A DNA stretch of 64,000 nucleotides from an uncultured Phocaeicola sp. (GTDB lineage: Bacteria; Bacteroidota; Bacteroidia; Bacteroidales; Bacteroidaceae), in assembly GCA_948566455.1 (NCBI GenBank), contig CAOYQO010000012.1, positions 34,452 to 98,451 of the forward strand, in the 5' to 3' direction. This document shows positions 15,342 through 24,703 of this stretch, in pieces. The notes below the pieces were generated by a model, which ran no database searches, was not told the origin of the DNA, and saw nothing but the letters and a program-made list of their open reading frames with translations. Position 1 is the first letter of the stretch. The number at the start of each line of letters is the position of its first letter. The translations under genes were made by a program, and so were the position numbers.

Positions 15342-16490
15342 TTACCTCCTTCCATATTTTCGGAATAGATAGTAGACACCTCCCACGGCTACAACGATAA
15401 CTAATATTCCTACCCATCCCCAAAGCATAGGCGTTTTTACTGCAATCCTGAATTGTGCGGTAGCATTCACTTCGGGAGTTCTGGCTTCCATGGTTGCAAC
15501 ATAATCGCCGGGTAAGGCTTTTTTCGAAGCCTTCATTACAGCTGTAACAGTAGATGTTTCTCCCGCTTTCAGCATTTCTATTTTAGCCGGTTCAAAAGAA
15601 ACTTCCCAATCTGCAGGTTTACCGGACGAGAGTTGGATATCTTTTAGTAAAGAAGAACCTGTATTCCTGACTACCAGTTCCAAGCGCTTCACATCTCCGG
15701 CAGTAATCTCAGTACTCAACAATCCTCGTGGAGTGGTCAGTTCCATTTGATAAGTACCCGTAACCACTACTTCCAAGTCCAGATCTGCAGATGTATTACC
15801 GGCAACCGCACGTACTGAAATTTTATAATTTCCAGCTTCTACATTGGCTGGCGGGGTGACGTCTATCGACACATTCTGGCTGGCATTTGCTTCCACTTGT
15901 GCAGAGGTAGCCTGCTTATAGTTAGGTTTGAAAATAACATTCCATCCCCTGGGTGCATTGGACATCAAAGCATATAACTGCTGATCGGCGGTCTGGTTTT
16001 TCAATACGGCATTGAAAGTGAATGTAGATTTAGAATTTCCCTGCATATTGGGCTGATCAGTAATAAATTCAGTCTGATAAGTACCTTGTTGGGCTACAGT
16101 GACTGTTAGAGGAAGTTGGCAATCTCCGGCAGAGACTATGAAATTGTAGCTACCCTTATTTATCTTCAACGGGACTTCTAATTTCAAGTTAAAGTCTTTC
16201 TTTTCATTAGGCAAAACTGCCAGTTTGTTAATATTCCACCCACCGGATTTTAGCTCACGCTTCCAACTTGCAGGTAGTCCAGTTACGGACAGATCGGCAT
16301 TGACCGGTGCATCCGAATTGTTGATTAAATCAATCTTGTAATCAATGCTCGTTCCCGGAGAAACGGAAATCTTTGTGTAAGGAGAATAAAGAAACACGCT
16401 TGGTACAGAATCAGAGGCATGTGTGTAATTCATGGGTATCAAACCCAATAAAATGGTTAATAGCAGCAAATAATTAGTTCGCATAATCAT
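15342..16490 (-). CDS. NEW3-domain membrane-anchored protein
   Basis: The 382-residue protein has an N-terminal signal peptide and three to four repeated immunoglobulin-like units (phrases such as VNNSDAPVNADL, LKNQTADQQLY, VRNTGSSLLKDI). This is the pattern of NEW3/alpha-galactosidase-associated domains. One C-terminal membrane helix follows (about 355-376) with a basic tail. It is therefore anchored in the inner membrane with a large periplasmic part. As first gene of the ABC operon it likely assists export or binds the substrate. Confidence 0.85.
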   Translation of the reverse strand: MIMRTNYLLLLTILLGLIPMNYTHASDSVPSVFLYSPYTKISVSPGTSIDYKIDLINNSDAPVNADLSVTGLPASWKRELKSGGWNINKLAVLPNEKKDFNLKLEVPLKINKGSYNFIVSAGDCQLPLTVTVAQQGTYQTEFITDQPNMQGNSKSTFTFNAVLKNQTADQQLYALMSNAPRGWNVIFKPNYKQATSAQVEANASQNVSIDVTPPANVEAGNYKISVRAVAGNTSADLDLEVVVTGTYQMELTTPRGLLSTEITAGDVKRLELVVRNTGSSLLKDIQLSSGKPADWEVSFEPAKIEMLKAGETSTVTAVMKASKKALPGDYVATMEARTPEVNATAQFRIAVKTPMLWGWVGILVIVVAVGGVYYLFRKYGRR

Positions 16491-16538
16491 ATAGAATTTT
16501 ATGGTTAATTAAATATGAGTTATCGATTTGTGTGGCTG

Positions 16539-16546
16539 CAAAAATA
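16539..16546 (-). promoter_or_regulatory. Promoter of the NEW3-ABC operon (-7 box)
   Basis: TATTTTTG on the minus strand fits TAnnTTTG, 49 bp upstream of the ATG at 16490. Confidence 0.5.
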
Positions 16547-16667
16547 AATAATGGAAAAATTAGTAGCTGTTAAAAGCAATAAAATATCGACACAGATTTT
16601 TTACGATTATATAATATTTGTATTTTTTAATAGACTCAAAACAACCTTTTGCAGATGCAATGTCCAT

Positions 16668-17972
16668 CTAACTGAATTGTAAAGTAAAGCAACTACCTTT
16701 TCCCGGCTCCGAATAAACAGAAATATTTCCTCCATGCTGATTCATAATTTGCTTGCAAAGACTGAGTCCAATACCCGAACCGGCAGTTTTCGTCGTGAAG
16801 AACGGAACAAATATCTTATCCTGTACTTCGGGTAAGATACCTTCACCATTATCCCGAACAGTAATAGTACAACGCCAGGAAGTCAGAGAAGAAGTCACTT
16901 TGGGTGCAAAAGCAGCTTTCACCTCAATTCTGGGTTCTTCGCGACGGGCAGATGCTTCACGGGCATTTTTCAGCAGATTAATAAGCACCTGTTCTATCTG
17001 GGCACGATCCACATCCAATATTTTCTCTGAAGGTGGAAGTTCAAAATGAATAGTTTCGTCCGGAAAGAGTTTCTGCAAATCAGTAAACAGCTCCCGAACT
17101 GATACACTCGCGCAGACGGGAGCTGGGAGACGAGTAAGGCGACGATAGTTTTCTACAAACCCCAACAATCCCTTACTACGTCGATGAATAGTTTGCATGG
17201 CTTGCAGCATTACGGCATATTCTTTTTCGCCTCCTGCGCCTTTTAATGCCATAGGCACTCCACGCTCACTTAATGTTTCGGAAAGAGAAATGATAGGCGT
17301 AATGGAATTCATGATTTCATGGGTGAGTACACGGATTAGTTTTTGCCAGGCTTCCATTTCATTTCGTTCCAGTACAGAATGGATATTCTTCAAACTAATG
17401 AGGCGTCTTTCCATGCCGCGAGCTACGAAAAGAGTAGTAGCTACGGCCATTTCCAAAGTAGCACCATTCCGGTGAATACGCATGACTTGCGTTTCACCGG
17501 AAGGAAGATTCAGAAGTTCGGCCGGCAACTGTGGATCTTGCCCCAGCTGAGCAGTAGCAGCACGATTCAACCACTCGATACGCCCGGACATGTCGGTCAC
17601 CAATACGGCGGTATCCACTTTATTCAACAGACTTTCGTAATACTGGTGTTTCACTTCTTCCTCTAATAAACGGGCACGAAAAGCCTGTAGAGTTTCTGAT
17701 AATTCTACAGCCATCTCTGTCATCAGCTTATTTTTATAAGGCGGACGGAATGCCTGTGTCATATCATTATAACGCAAACTGTCTGTCAGGCGACGCATCA
17801 TCTGCAATTGTTTCATCTGTATATAATAAAGGTGTATACCCGTCCCCAGAAGAAACAAGGATGTGATAAGCATACTAAACCACAAATCTGCACAAAATAA
17901 CACATAGACGCCTACAGAAAGTACTGCCAGAAGACAGATGTGCAAGATAACAATTAAGGAATACTGCTTCAT
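16668..17972 (-). CDS. Sensor histidine kinase, intramembrane-sensing type
   Basis: The 434-residue kinase has two membrane helices (about 5-27 and 32-51) joined by only some four residues, so it has no periplasmic sensor domain. A PAS-like domain follows (115-195), then HisKA with the phospho-acceptor His at about 218 (LTHEIMNS). The HATPase domain carries NLLKNA (N box), DNGEGI (G1) and GSGIGLSL (G2). The HisKA type is like NtrB. Kinases with such short loops often sense through a partner transporter; here FtsX-like permeases are the obvious partners (inference). It is co-transcribed with the sigma-54 activator, which starts upstream and ends 16 bp before it. Confidence 0.93.
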   Translation of the reverse strand: MKQYSLIVILHICLLAVLSVGVYVLFCADLWFSMLITSLFLLGTGIHLYYIQMKQLQMMRRLTDSLRYNDMTQAFRPPYKNKLMTEMAVELSETLQAFRARLLEEEVKHQYYESLLNKVDTAVLVTDMSGRIEWLNRAATAQLGQDPQLPAELLNLPSGETQVMRIHRNGATLEMAVATTLFVARGMERRLISLKNIHSVLERNEMEAWQKLIRVLTHEIMNSITPIISLSETLSERGVPMALKGAGGEKEYAVMLQAMQTIHRRSKGLLGFVENYRRLTRLPAPVCASVSVRELFTDLQKLFPDETIHFELPPSEKILDVDRAQIEQVLINLLKNAREASARREEPRIEVKAAFAPKVTSSLTSWRCTITVRDNGEGILPEVQDKIFVPFFTTKTAGSGIGLSLCKQIMNQHGGNISVYSEPGKGSCFTLQFS

Positions 17973-17988
17973 TCTTCATTTAATTAAA

Positions 17989-19359
17989 CTATAATCCCAA
18001 CTTCTCAATCTTCCGATACAATGCAAAGCGCGTGATTCCCAGATACTCTGCGGCCCGCGTCATATTCCCTTCGCTCAATCGCATAGCCTTTTCTACAGCC
18101 TGCCGTTCCAATTGCTCCAGATTGAGTACTTCTTCCTCCTTCTTAGGACGGGGTGAAGAAGCCTGAAACAGGAAATTGTCTGGACGAAGCAACGAACCGT
18201 CACCCAGAATTACGGCACGCTCCATCGTATGTTGCAACTCACGCACATTTCCCGGCCAGGGATAACGCAGTAATTTCGCTTTTGCTTCACGCGTCAAGCC
18301 CCGCATTTCCTTCTGATATTTACGGGCATAGCGCTGCAGAAAATGGTCTGCCAGGAGGATAATATCATTTCCCCGTTCCCGCAATGGAGGGATGTGTAAT
18401 TCAATCGTATTGATGCGATAAAGCAAGTCTTGCCGGAAATTTCCTTCTTCCACCAGATGGCGGATATCTGCATTTGTGGCACATATCAACCGTACATCAA
18501 TAGGTACAGACTGCGTACTCCCTAGACGATTGATCCGGCGTTTTTCAATGGCTGTCAGTAACTTGGCCTGCATGGACAATGAAAGATTACCTATTTCATC
18601 CAGAAACAGCGTACCTCCCGTTGCCACCTCCATACGTCCGGCTTTCGGTTTTCGGGCATCAGTAAATGCTCCTTTCTCATAACCGAATAATTCACTTTCA
18701 AATAATTGTTCAGGAATGCTTCCAAGGTCAATCGTTACAAACGGACGGCCGTAGCGTGGCGAACATCGGTATAGCAAACGGGCTATTACATCTTTACCTG
18801 TTCCATTCTCACCAAGAATAAGAATATTAGCATCTGTATCGCGTAATTTCTCTATCGTTGCAAACACCTCTTGCATCGCAGCTGATTCACCAATTATAGA
18901 TTCTTCTACACCACTGCCTGCGCCACTAAGTACTTCCACCTGTTCTTTCAGCAGATTCACTTCACATCGGGAACGACGCAACTTGATACCAGACGAGAGG
19001 GTAGCAAGTAGTTTTTCTTTCTCCCATGGTTTGGGGATAAAATCGGTGGCGCCCGCTTTAATTGCCCGTACTGCTTTATCCGTATCTGCATATGCTGTCA
19101 TGAAAATAACAACTGCCTGAGAATCGATACGCAATATTTGTTCCAGGCTCTCAAAACCTTCCTGTCCGCTTATGGCATCACGACTGAAATTCATATCCAG
19201 TAATATTATATCGGGCTGGAAAGTCGTCATGAAGTATTCAATACGATCAGGGGTTACTGCTACTTTAATCTTTTCCGCATAAGGCTCCAGTAAAAGGTTA
19301 AGGGCAAAAAGCACGTCCTCATTATCATCTACTATCAGTATCTTTCCTAATTGTTCCAT
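17989..19359 (-). CDS. NtrC-family sigma-54 activator (response regulator)
   Basis: From the ATG at 19359 the product has 456 residues; the longer frame runs into the enhancer region. Receiver domain: DD at 11-12, phospho-acceptor Asp 55, Lys 110. AAA+ domain: Walker A GENGTGKD (183-190), the sigma-54 contact loop GAFTDA (230-235), and Walker B LFLDE (251-255). A Fis-type helix-turn-helix ends the protein (AAEYLGITRFALYRKIEKLGL region). The loop has Asp where the canonical motif GAFTGA has Gly. It is expected to bind the paired dyads upstream of the three permease units and activate RpoN-dependent transcription there. Confidence 0.95.
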   Translation of the reverse strand: MEQLGKILIVDDNEDVLFALNLLLEPYAEKIKVAVTPDRIEYFMTTFQPDIILLDMNFSRDAISGQEGFESLEQILRIDSQAVVIFMTAYADTDKAVRAIKAGATDFIPKPWEKEKLLATLSSGIKLRRSRCEVNLLKEQVEVLSGAGSGVEESIIGESAAMQEVFATIEKLRDTDANILILGENGTGKDVIARLLYRCSPRYGRPFVTIDLGSIPEQLFESELFGYEKGAFTDARKPKAGRMEVATGGTLFLDEIGNLSLSMQAKLLTAIEKRRINRLGSTQSVPIDVRLICATNADIRHLVEEGNFRQDLLYRINTIELHIPPLRERGNDIILLADHFLQRYARKYQKEMRGLTREAKAKLLRYPWPGNVRELQHTMERAVILGDGSLLRPDNFLFQASSPRPKKEEEVLNLEQLERQAVEKAMRLSEGNMTRAAEYLGITRFALYRKIEKLGL

Positions 19360-19392
19360 AAAAGCTATTGTTTTTCTATCATCACTTGTCGG

Positions 19393-19400
19393 CAAAGATA
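19393..19400 (-). promoter_or_regulatory. Promoter of the regulator-kinase operon (-7 box)
   Basis: TATCTTTG on the minus strand fits TAnnTTTG, 33 bp before the ATG at 19359. The first activator dyad (19424-19437) lies just upstream of its expected -33 region, so the regulator could also affect its own expression. Confidence 0.55.
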
Positions 19401-19423
19401 GACAATATATCAATGTGTTGTGT

Positions 19424-19458
19424 GTGCGTATACGCACTATTTTTGTGCGGTATGGCAC
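19424..19458. promoter_or_regulatory. Paired activator dyads, unit 1
   Basis: GTGCGTATACGCAC (19424-19437) is a perfect palindrome. GTGCGGTATGGCAC (19445-19458) keeps the GTGC-N6-GCAC arms. Their centres are 21 bp apart, two helical turns. The same pair recurs at 37887-37921 and 42681-42715. Confidence 0.8.
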
Positions 19459-19513
19459 AGAAGGAGATTTCCTTTGCCCGAAGTAATATTCTATATAACA
19501 ATCAATTATAATT

Positions 19514-19530
19514 TTGGCACGAGATTTGAA
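19514..19530 (+). promoter_or_regulatory. Sigma-54 promoter, unit 1
   Basis: TTGGCACGAGATTTGAA carries GG (19516-19517), ten bases, then GA (19528-19529). The -24 part matches the TGGCAC consensus and the -12 part has TTGAA instead of TTGCA. The predicted start is near 19541, giving a leader of about 15 nt to the ATG at 19556. Confidence 0.78.
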
Positions 19531-19555
19531 TATCTATTATCAAAAGGGATATACT

Positions 19556-21049
19556 ATGTACAAAAATATACTATTATCATTGATAACCTGCAGTACTCTG
19601 GTAACCGCTACTGCCCAAGAACATACTATGGAATTGACCTTAGGACAAACCATAGAGCGCGCTCGCCGACAATCGCCTGATGCACAAACTGCTCAACATA
19701 GCTTCCGTTCGGCCTATTGGAATTACAAATATTATAAGGCTAACTATCTGCCTGCTCTGAAATTGACTTCCGACCCTTATCTCAACCGTGCCATTAACAA
19801 AGTCACCATGGGTGATGGTAGTGTAAAGTTTGTAGAACAAAACCTATTGAGTACCGACCTGACTCTAAGTTTGACGCAGAATATTCCGTGGACAGGTGGT
19901 ACATTGTTCGTGGAAACCTCCGCCCAGCGTCTTGACTTGTTTAGCGATCACTCTACTTCCTGGCAGACATCGCCGATAAATGTAGGTTACAGTCAGTCGC
20001 TTTTCGGATACAACAGTCTGAAATGGAACCGTCGTATCGAACCATTACGTTACCGGGAAGCCAAAAAGACTTATGTAGAAACTCTGGAGCTTGTAGCCGC
20101 TAATGCTACACAAAAATTCTTTGCCCTTGCCACAGCACAAAGTAACTATGAAATAGCTTCTACCAACTATGCCAATGCAGATACCTTATATACCTATGCA
20201 CAAGGACGCTATAATATAGGTACTATTACCGAAAATGAGATGTTGCAACTGGAACTGAACAAACTGACAGAAGAGACCAACCGTATGAATGCCCATATTG
20301 AAGTGGAAAACTGTATGCAGGAGCTTCGCTCATACCTTGGTATCCAAGAGGATGTGCTAATCAAAGTCGACGTCAGCGATCATGTACCCAATCTTCAGAT
20401 AGACCTGAATGCCGCTTTAATTACAGCCCGCCAAAATAGTCCGGATATACTGAACATGCAACGTCGCAAACTAGAAAGTGAGAGTAAAGTAGCCAATGCT
20501 CGTGCTAATGCCGGACTGAAAGCCGATCTTTATCTCCGTTTCGGATTGACACAAACAGGTGATAAGCTAAAAGACGCCTATCACAATCCTCTGGATCAAC
20601 AATATGTAACCCTCGGCATCAGCCTGCCTATACTGGACTGGGGGCGGGGAAAGGGGCAGATTCGTGTGGCCCGCTCCAATCGAGATCTGACCTATACTCA
20701 AGTGGAGCAGGACAAAACAGACTTTGAATTGAATGTCCGCAAGCTGGTAAAACAATTCAATCTGCAATCCCAGCGCGTACACATTGCCGCCCGCACGGAT
20801 GAAACAGCACAACGACGTGCGGATGTAGCCCGGCGGCTCTATATTTTAGGAAAATCTACCGTACTCGATCTCAATGCTTCTATCAGCGAAAAGGATGCTG
20901 CCCGACGTAATTATATAACTGCATTATATAATTACTGGAGCCTGTACTATACTCTCCGTAGCCTTACACTTTATGATTTTGAAAAAGATGCCCCGCTGAC
21001 GGAAACGGAAAGAATAGAAGAAGTGATGGATGCAATGATAAGAAAATAA
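19556..21049 (+). CDS. TolC-like outer-membrane efflux protein
   Basis: The start is placed at the ATG at 19556 because an earlier TTG (19514) lies inside the sigma-54 promoter. The 497-residue product has a signal peptide ending near TAQE (about 17-20). The two repeated helical OEP halves are clear: long Ala/Gln/Asn-rich coiled-coil segments around residues 30-80, 165-230, 265-310 and 370-450, separated by beta-barrel strands. It would form the trimeric exit duct of a tripartite efflux system with the adaptor and permeases. It is the first gene of unit 1, 11 bp before permease 1. Confidence 0.93.
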   Translation: MYKNILLSLITCSTLVTATAQEHTMELTLGQTIERARRQSPDAQTAQHSFRSAYWNYKYYKANYLPALKLTSDPYLNRAINKVTMGDGSVKFVEQNLLSTDLTLSLTQNIPWTGGTLFVETSAQRLDLFSDHSTSWQTSPINVGYSQSLFGYNSLKWNRRIEPLRYREAKKTYVETLELVAANATQKFFALATAQSNYEIASTNYANADTLYTYAQGRYNIGTITENEMLQLELNKLTEETNRMNAHIEVENCMQELRSYLGIQEDVLIKVDVSDHVPNLQIDLNAALITARQNSPDILNMQRRKLESESKVANARANAGLKADLYLRFGLTQTGDKLKDAYHNPLDQQYVTLGISLPILDWGRGKGQIRVARSNRDLTYTQVEQDKTDFELNVRKLVKQFNLQSQRVHIAARTDETAQRRADVARRLYILGKSTVLDLNASISEKDAARRNYITALYNYWSLYYTLRSLTLYDFEKDAPLTETERIEEVMDAMIRK

Positions 21050-21060
21050 AGATTGAAAAT

Positions 21061-23391
21061 ATGTTGAAGCACTATTTGACTGTTGCTTTTCGCAACCTGA
21101 TAAAATACAAGACGCAGACGGTTATCAGTATTATCGGTTTGGCAGTAGGGTTTGCCAGCTTTGCCTTGTCGGGTATGTGGCTGAGGTATGAGTTGACGTA
21201 CGACATACATCAACCGGCAGCAGATCGCAATTACATGGCAGGAATGACTTCCGTGCATAATAATTCGGGATATGTACGATACACTTCCGTTTTGCTGGCA
21301 GGACATCTGAAAGATAATTATCCGGAAATAGAAGATGCCTGCTCAGTCGGGTTGCGCAATATGAAAATAGAAGGGAAAGAATATCAGTATATGAAGGTCG
21401 ACTCTTCTTTCTTCTTTATGTTTCCTGTTACTCTGGTGGCTGGTAGTTATCAATTTCTGCATCGCGAAGGTGAAGCAGGTATTACGGAATCGGCTGCTAA
21501 GCGTTTGTTTGGTTCAGAATCTCCTTTAGGTAAAAAGATAAAGAAAGAATGGTCTTTTTCCGGTCAGGAGCTGACTATTACAGCTGTTTTCAAAGAGTGG
21601 AAGGAACACTCTAATTACAATTTCGATTTCCTGGTACCTATCGAACAAAAGTATGCACAGTGGGGATATCAGTCAATGAATACCTTAGTCCGCCTACATT
21701 CAGGGGTTAATGTTGAAGAACTGAGCCGGAAGTTACTGAATATATCAGTTACGGAAAAGTATGAAAACAATGGGCATACAACCGAATATAAAAATAACAT
21801 AGGAGTGATTCTTACTCCTTTAACCGAACTCCATTATACTCATCCTCAGAATGATGCTACTATTCATTTGGAACACATCCGTTTGTTTTGTCTGATCGGC
21901 CTGCTGATTGTATTAAGCGCCTTATTCAATTATTTAATCATGTATCTCATCCGCATTCGCATGAGGCAGCGTGAAATGGCACTCCGCAAAGTAAACGGAG
22001 CTTCGGACAGTAGTCTGATGCTACTTTTAATGTCAGAGCTTTTTCTGCTGATTGTAATTGCATTATTCATAGGAGGATTATTAATTGAGCTACTGTCGCC
22101 TGCTTTCAAAAAACTGTCCATGATAGAAGAGAACAGAATGTTTTTCTACCGCGAATCCATCTTATATATGGGGGGAATCATTATGGCAGCCATCCTTTTT
22201 TCCTGGTTGACCCTGCTTACACAACGTCATCATACGCTGCAATCATCAATAGTTTCAGCATCCGGGCGAGGTTTCTCCATGTTCTTTCGTAAAATAGGAT
22301 TGTGGTTTCAGTTGGCTCTTAGTATTGGCTTCATTTTTTGTACTATAGTCATGATAAAGCAATTGCATCACCTCTATACATCCAGAGATATGGGATTCGC
22401 TAATATGGAAATTGGTATTGTGAAATACATGGAAGGATTAACAGATAGACATGAATTAGAGAATGGCATGAAGCAAATTCCTTTTATCGAATACCATCAA
22501 TTAGTCGATGCGCCATTTAATATTAATGGAAGCTCTGTTCGTATAATAAAGAGATGGGATGGAAGCGAAAAAGATGCTGAAAGTGTGAGTATACAACAAA
22601 ACAAATTAAATAAAGATATATTCAATCTCTTTGGGTTAGAAATGGCAGCCGGCGCATTCCCCAACGAGGAAGAAGCCGGCGATAATGTTCTCATTAATGA
22701 ATCAGCCGCCCATGTCTTTGGCTGGGACGGGGAGGCTATCGGAAAGAAATTTGAGAATTATACTGTGACAGGTGTAATAAAAGACCTTCGTTTGTCACCC
22801 ATTTTTCCCGCATTGCCCAGCCTTTACCAAATTACGAATCAATCGACAAACGATTTACCACCCATCCATACATTCACCTATCAAGGTAGTTTGGGAGAAA
22901 CCAAGAAGAAAATAGAGGCACATTTTCAAAAAACTTATCCGGAGTTTAGTATGCAAGTCACCAGTGTACGACAAATGATAGAGGATGCACTTGTTTCGGA
23001 ACGGGCTTTAATGAAATTATTATCTGTGGCATCTGTGGTATGCGTAATTATTGCCATATTCGGAATATTCTCCCTGGTCAGTCTCTCGTGCGAGCAGCGC
23101 CGCAAGGAGATTGCTATCCGAAAAGTGAATGGGGCAACACTACGGGATATCATAGGTATCTTTATTAAAGAATATATGGTACTGTTAGTTTTTGCGGCCG
23201 TGATAGCTTTCCCAATAGGGTACATGATTATGAAACAATGGTTGGCAACCTATATTATTCAAACCACAGTTTCTTGGTGGATCTATGCTGGTATTTTGAC
23301 AGCAGTCATTCTGATTATTTTTATCAGCATAGGCTGGCGAGTATTGCAGGCCGCCCAGAGAAATCCGGCGGAGGAAATAAAAACGGAATAA
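21061..23391 (+). CDS. Double-FtsX ABC permease 1
   Basis: The 776-residue protein has eight predicted membrane helices in two FtsX modules. TM1 (about 18-40) is followed by a periplasmic domain of some 220 residues, then TM2-4 (275-390); TM5 (415-435), a second periplasmic domain and TM6-8 (655-760). Each module has the cytoplasmic coupling motif: REMALRKVNGAS near 303 and KEIAIRKVNGAT near 685. The two fused modules would equal the permease dimer of a MacB-type transporter, but no ATPase domain is present. It lies between the TolC-like and adaptor genes. It is closest by eye to permease 2. Confidence 0.93.
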   Translation: MLKHYLTVAFRNLIKYKTQTVISIIGLAVGFASFALSGMWLRYELTYDIHQPAADRNYMAGMTSVHNNSGYVRYTSVLLAGHLKDNYPEIEDACSVGLRNMKIEGKEYQYMKVDSSFFFMFPVTLVAGSYQFLHREGEAGITESAAKRLFGSESPLGKKIKKEWSFSGQELTITAVFKEWKEHSNYNFDFLVPIEQKYAQWGYQSMNTLVRLHSGVNVEELSRKLLNISVTEKYENNGHTTEYKNNIGVILTPLTELHYTHPQNDATIHLEHIRLFCLIGLLIVLSALFNYLIMYLIRIRMRQREMALRKVNGASDSSLMLLLMSELFLLIVIALFIGGLLIELLSPAFKKLSMIEENRMFFYRESILYMGGIIMAAILFSWLTLLTQRHHTLQSSIVSASGRGFSMFFRKIGLWFQLALSIGFIFCTIVMIKQLHHLYTSRDMGFANMEIGIVKYMEGLTDRHELENGMKQIPFIEYHQLVDAPFNINGSSVRIIKRWDGSEKDAESVSIQQNKLNKDIFNLFGLEMAAGAFPNEEEAGDNVLINESAAHVFGWDGEAIGKKFENYTVTGVIKDLRLSPIFPALPSLYQITNQSTNDLPPIHTFTYQGSLGETKKKIEAHFQKTYPEFSMQVTSVRQMIEDALVSERALMKLLSVASVVCVIIAIFGIFSLVSLSCEQRRKEIAIRKVNGATLRDIIGIFIKEYMVLLVFAAVIAFPIGYMIMKQWLATYIIQTTVSWWIYAGILTAVILIIFISIGWRVLQAAQRNPAEEIKTE

Positions 23392-23441
23392 GAACCATTG
23401 TATATAACCTGATTATTAAATCGAAAATAAAATAGAACATC

Positions 23442-24692
23442 ATGGATATTAAACTAGAAAAGAAACCTTGGTACATCCGTTACCGTTATTATCTGGCAGG
23501 AGGCGTTGTTTTTTTCGCTTTCATTGTCTACGTCATTATCCTTTCTGCCGGTCCCAGCAAACTGCGTATCGACCAGGAAAATGTACAGATTGCTGAAGTT
23601 AAGAATGATAAGTTCATGGAGTATGTAGATGTAGAAGGACTTATCCAGCCCATTCTTACCATTATCGTTAATGCCCGTGAATCAGGAAGCGTAGATCGCA
23701 TTGTAGGCGAGGAGGGAAGCCTGTTACAGAAAGGAGATACAATCCTTGTACTCGAAAATCCCGATCTGATACATAGTATCGAAGAGCAACGCGATGATCT
23801 GGAAAAGCAATTGATTTCTTTCCGTGAGAAAGAGATCGAAATGGAGCAAAAGAGCCTGACCCTTCAACAACAAACTTTACAGACCAACTATGAGCTGGCT
23901 CGTCTTCAAAAAAGTTTCAATCTCGATAAGGAAGAGTTTAAAATGGGAATTAAAAGCAAAGCTCAGTTGGAAGTTGCCGAAGATGAATACAATTATAATG
24001 TTAAGAAGGCAAAGTTACAACGTGAGAGTTTACGTCAGGATTCCGTCGTTGCCATTATTCGCAAGGACTTGATCCATAATGACCGGGAACGCGAACGCAA
24101 GAAGTATGAACGTGCTTGCGAACGACTGGACAATTTAATAATTAAGGCCCCCGTCGCCGGGCAACTTAGCTTTGTAAAAGTTACCCCTGGGCAACAAGTA
24201 GCATCCAACCAAGGCATTGCAGAAATCAAGGTATTAGATCAATATAAAATTCACACTTCTCTTAGCGAATACTACATAGACCGCATCACAACAGGACTTC
24301 CCGCCACTATTAATTATCAGGGACGCAAATATCCGCTCCGCATCACCAAAGTAGTGCCCGAAGTAAAAGACCGCACTTTCGATGTGGACTTGGTATTTAC
24401 CGGAGAAATGCCTGACAACGTACGTGTAGGTAAAAGTTTCCGCGTACAAATAGAATTGGGGCAACCGGAACAGGCTATTGTTATCCCTCGTGGCAACTTC
24501 TATCAATCCACCGGTGGACAATGGATATACAAACTGAATGCATCCAAAACCAAAGCTACACGTGTTCCTCTCAGCATCGGGCGCCAGAACCCGCAGCAAT
24601 ACGAGATTACAGACGGTTTACAAGCCGGAGACTGGGTTATTACAACAGGATATGATAACTTTGGCGAAGCGGAAGAGCTAATATTAAAGTAA
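23442..24692 (+). CDS. HlyD/MacA-type periplasmic adaptor
   Basis: The 416-residue protein has one N-terminal membrane helix (about 19-41). Two lipoyl half-motifs follow (around 75-110 and 235-262), separated by a long coiled-coil hairpin (about 115-232), then beta-barrel and membrane-proximal domains. This is the membrane-fusion protein of a tripartite pump, linking inner-membrane permease to the TolC-like duct. It is the only adaptor in the array, between permeases 1 and 2, with 11 bp to the next gene. Confidence 0.94.
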   Translation: MDIKLEKKPWYIRYRYYLAGGVVFFAFIVYVIILSAGPSKLRIDQENVQIAEVKNDKFMEYVDVEGLIQPILTIIVNARESGSVDRIVGEEGSLLQKGDTILVLENPDLIHSIEEQRDDLEKQLISFREKEIEMEQKSLTLQQQTLQTNYELARLQKSFNLDKEEFKMGIKSKAQLEVAEDEYNYNVKKAKLQRESLRQDSVVAIIRKDLIHNDRERERKKYERACERLDNLIIKAPVAGQLSFVKVTPGQQVASNQGIAEIKVLDQYKIHTSLSEYYIDRITTGLPATINYQGRKYPLRITKVVPEVKDRTFDVDLVFTGEMPDNVRVGKSFRVQIELGQPEQAIVIPRGNFYQSTGGQWIYKLNASKTKATRVPLSIGRQNPQQYEITDGLQAGDWVITTGYDNFGEAEELILK

Positions 24693-24703
24693 AGAACAAA
24701 TAC

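Noticed and set aside
19514..19555. Upstream TTG start for the TolC-like gene
   Set aside because: The TTG is part of the -24 element of the sigma-54 promoter, so it cannot be in the transcript.
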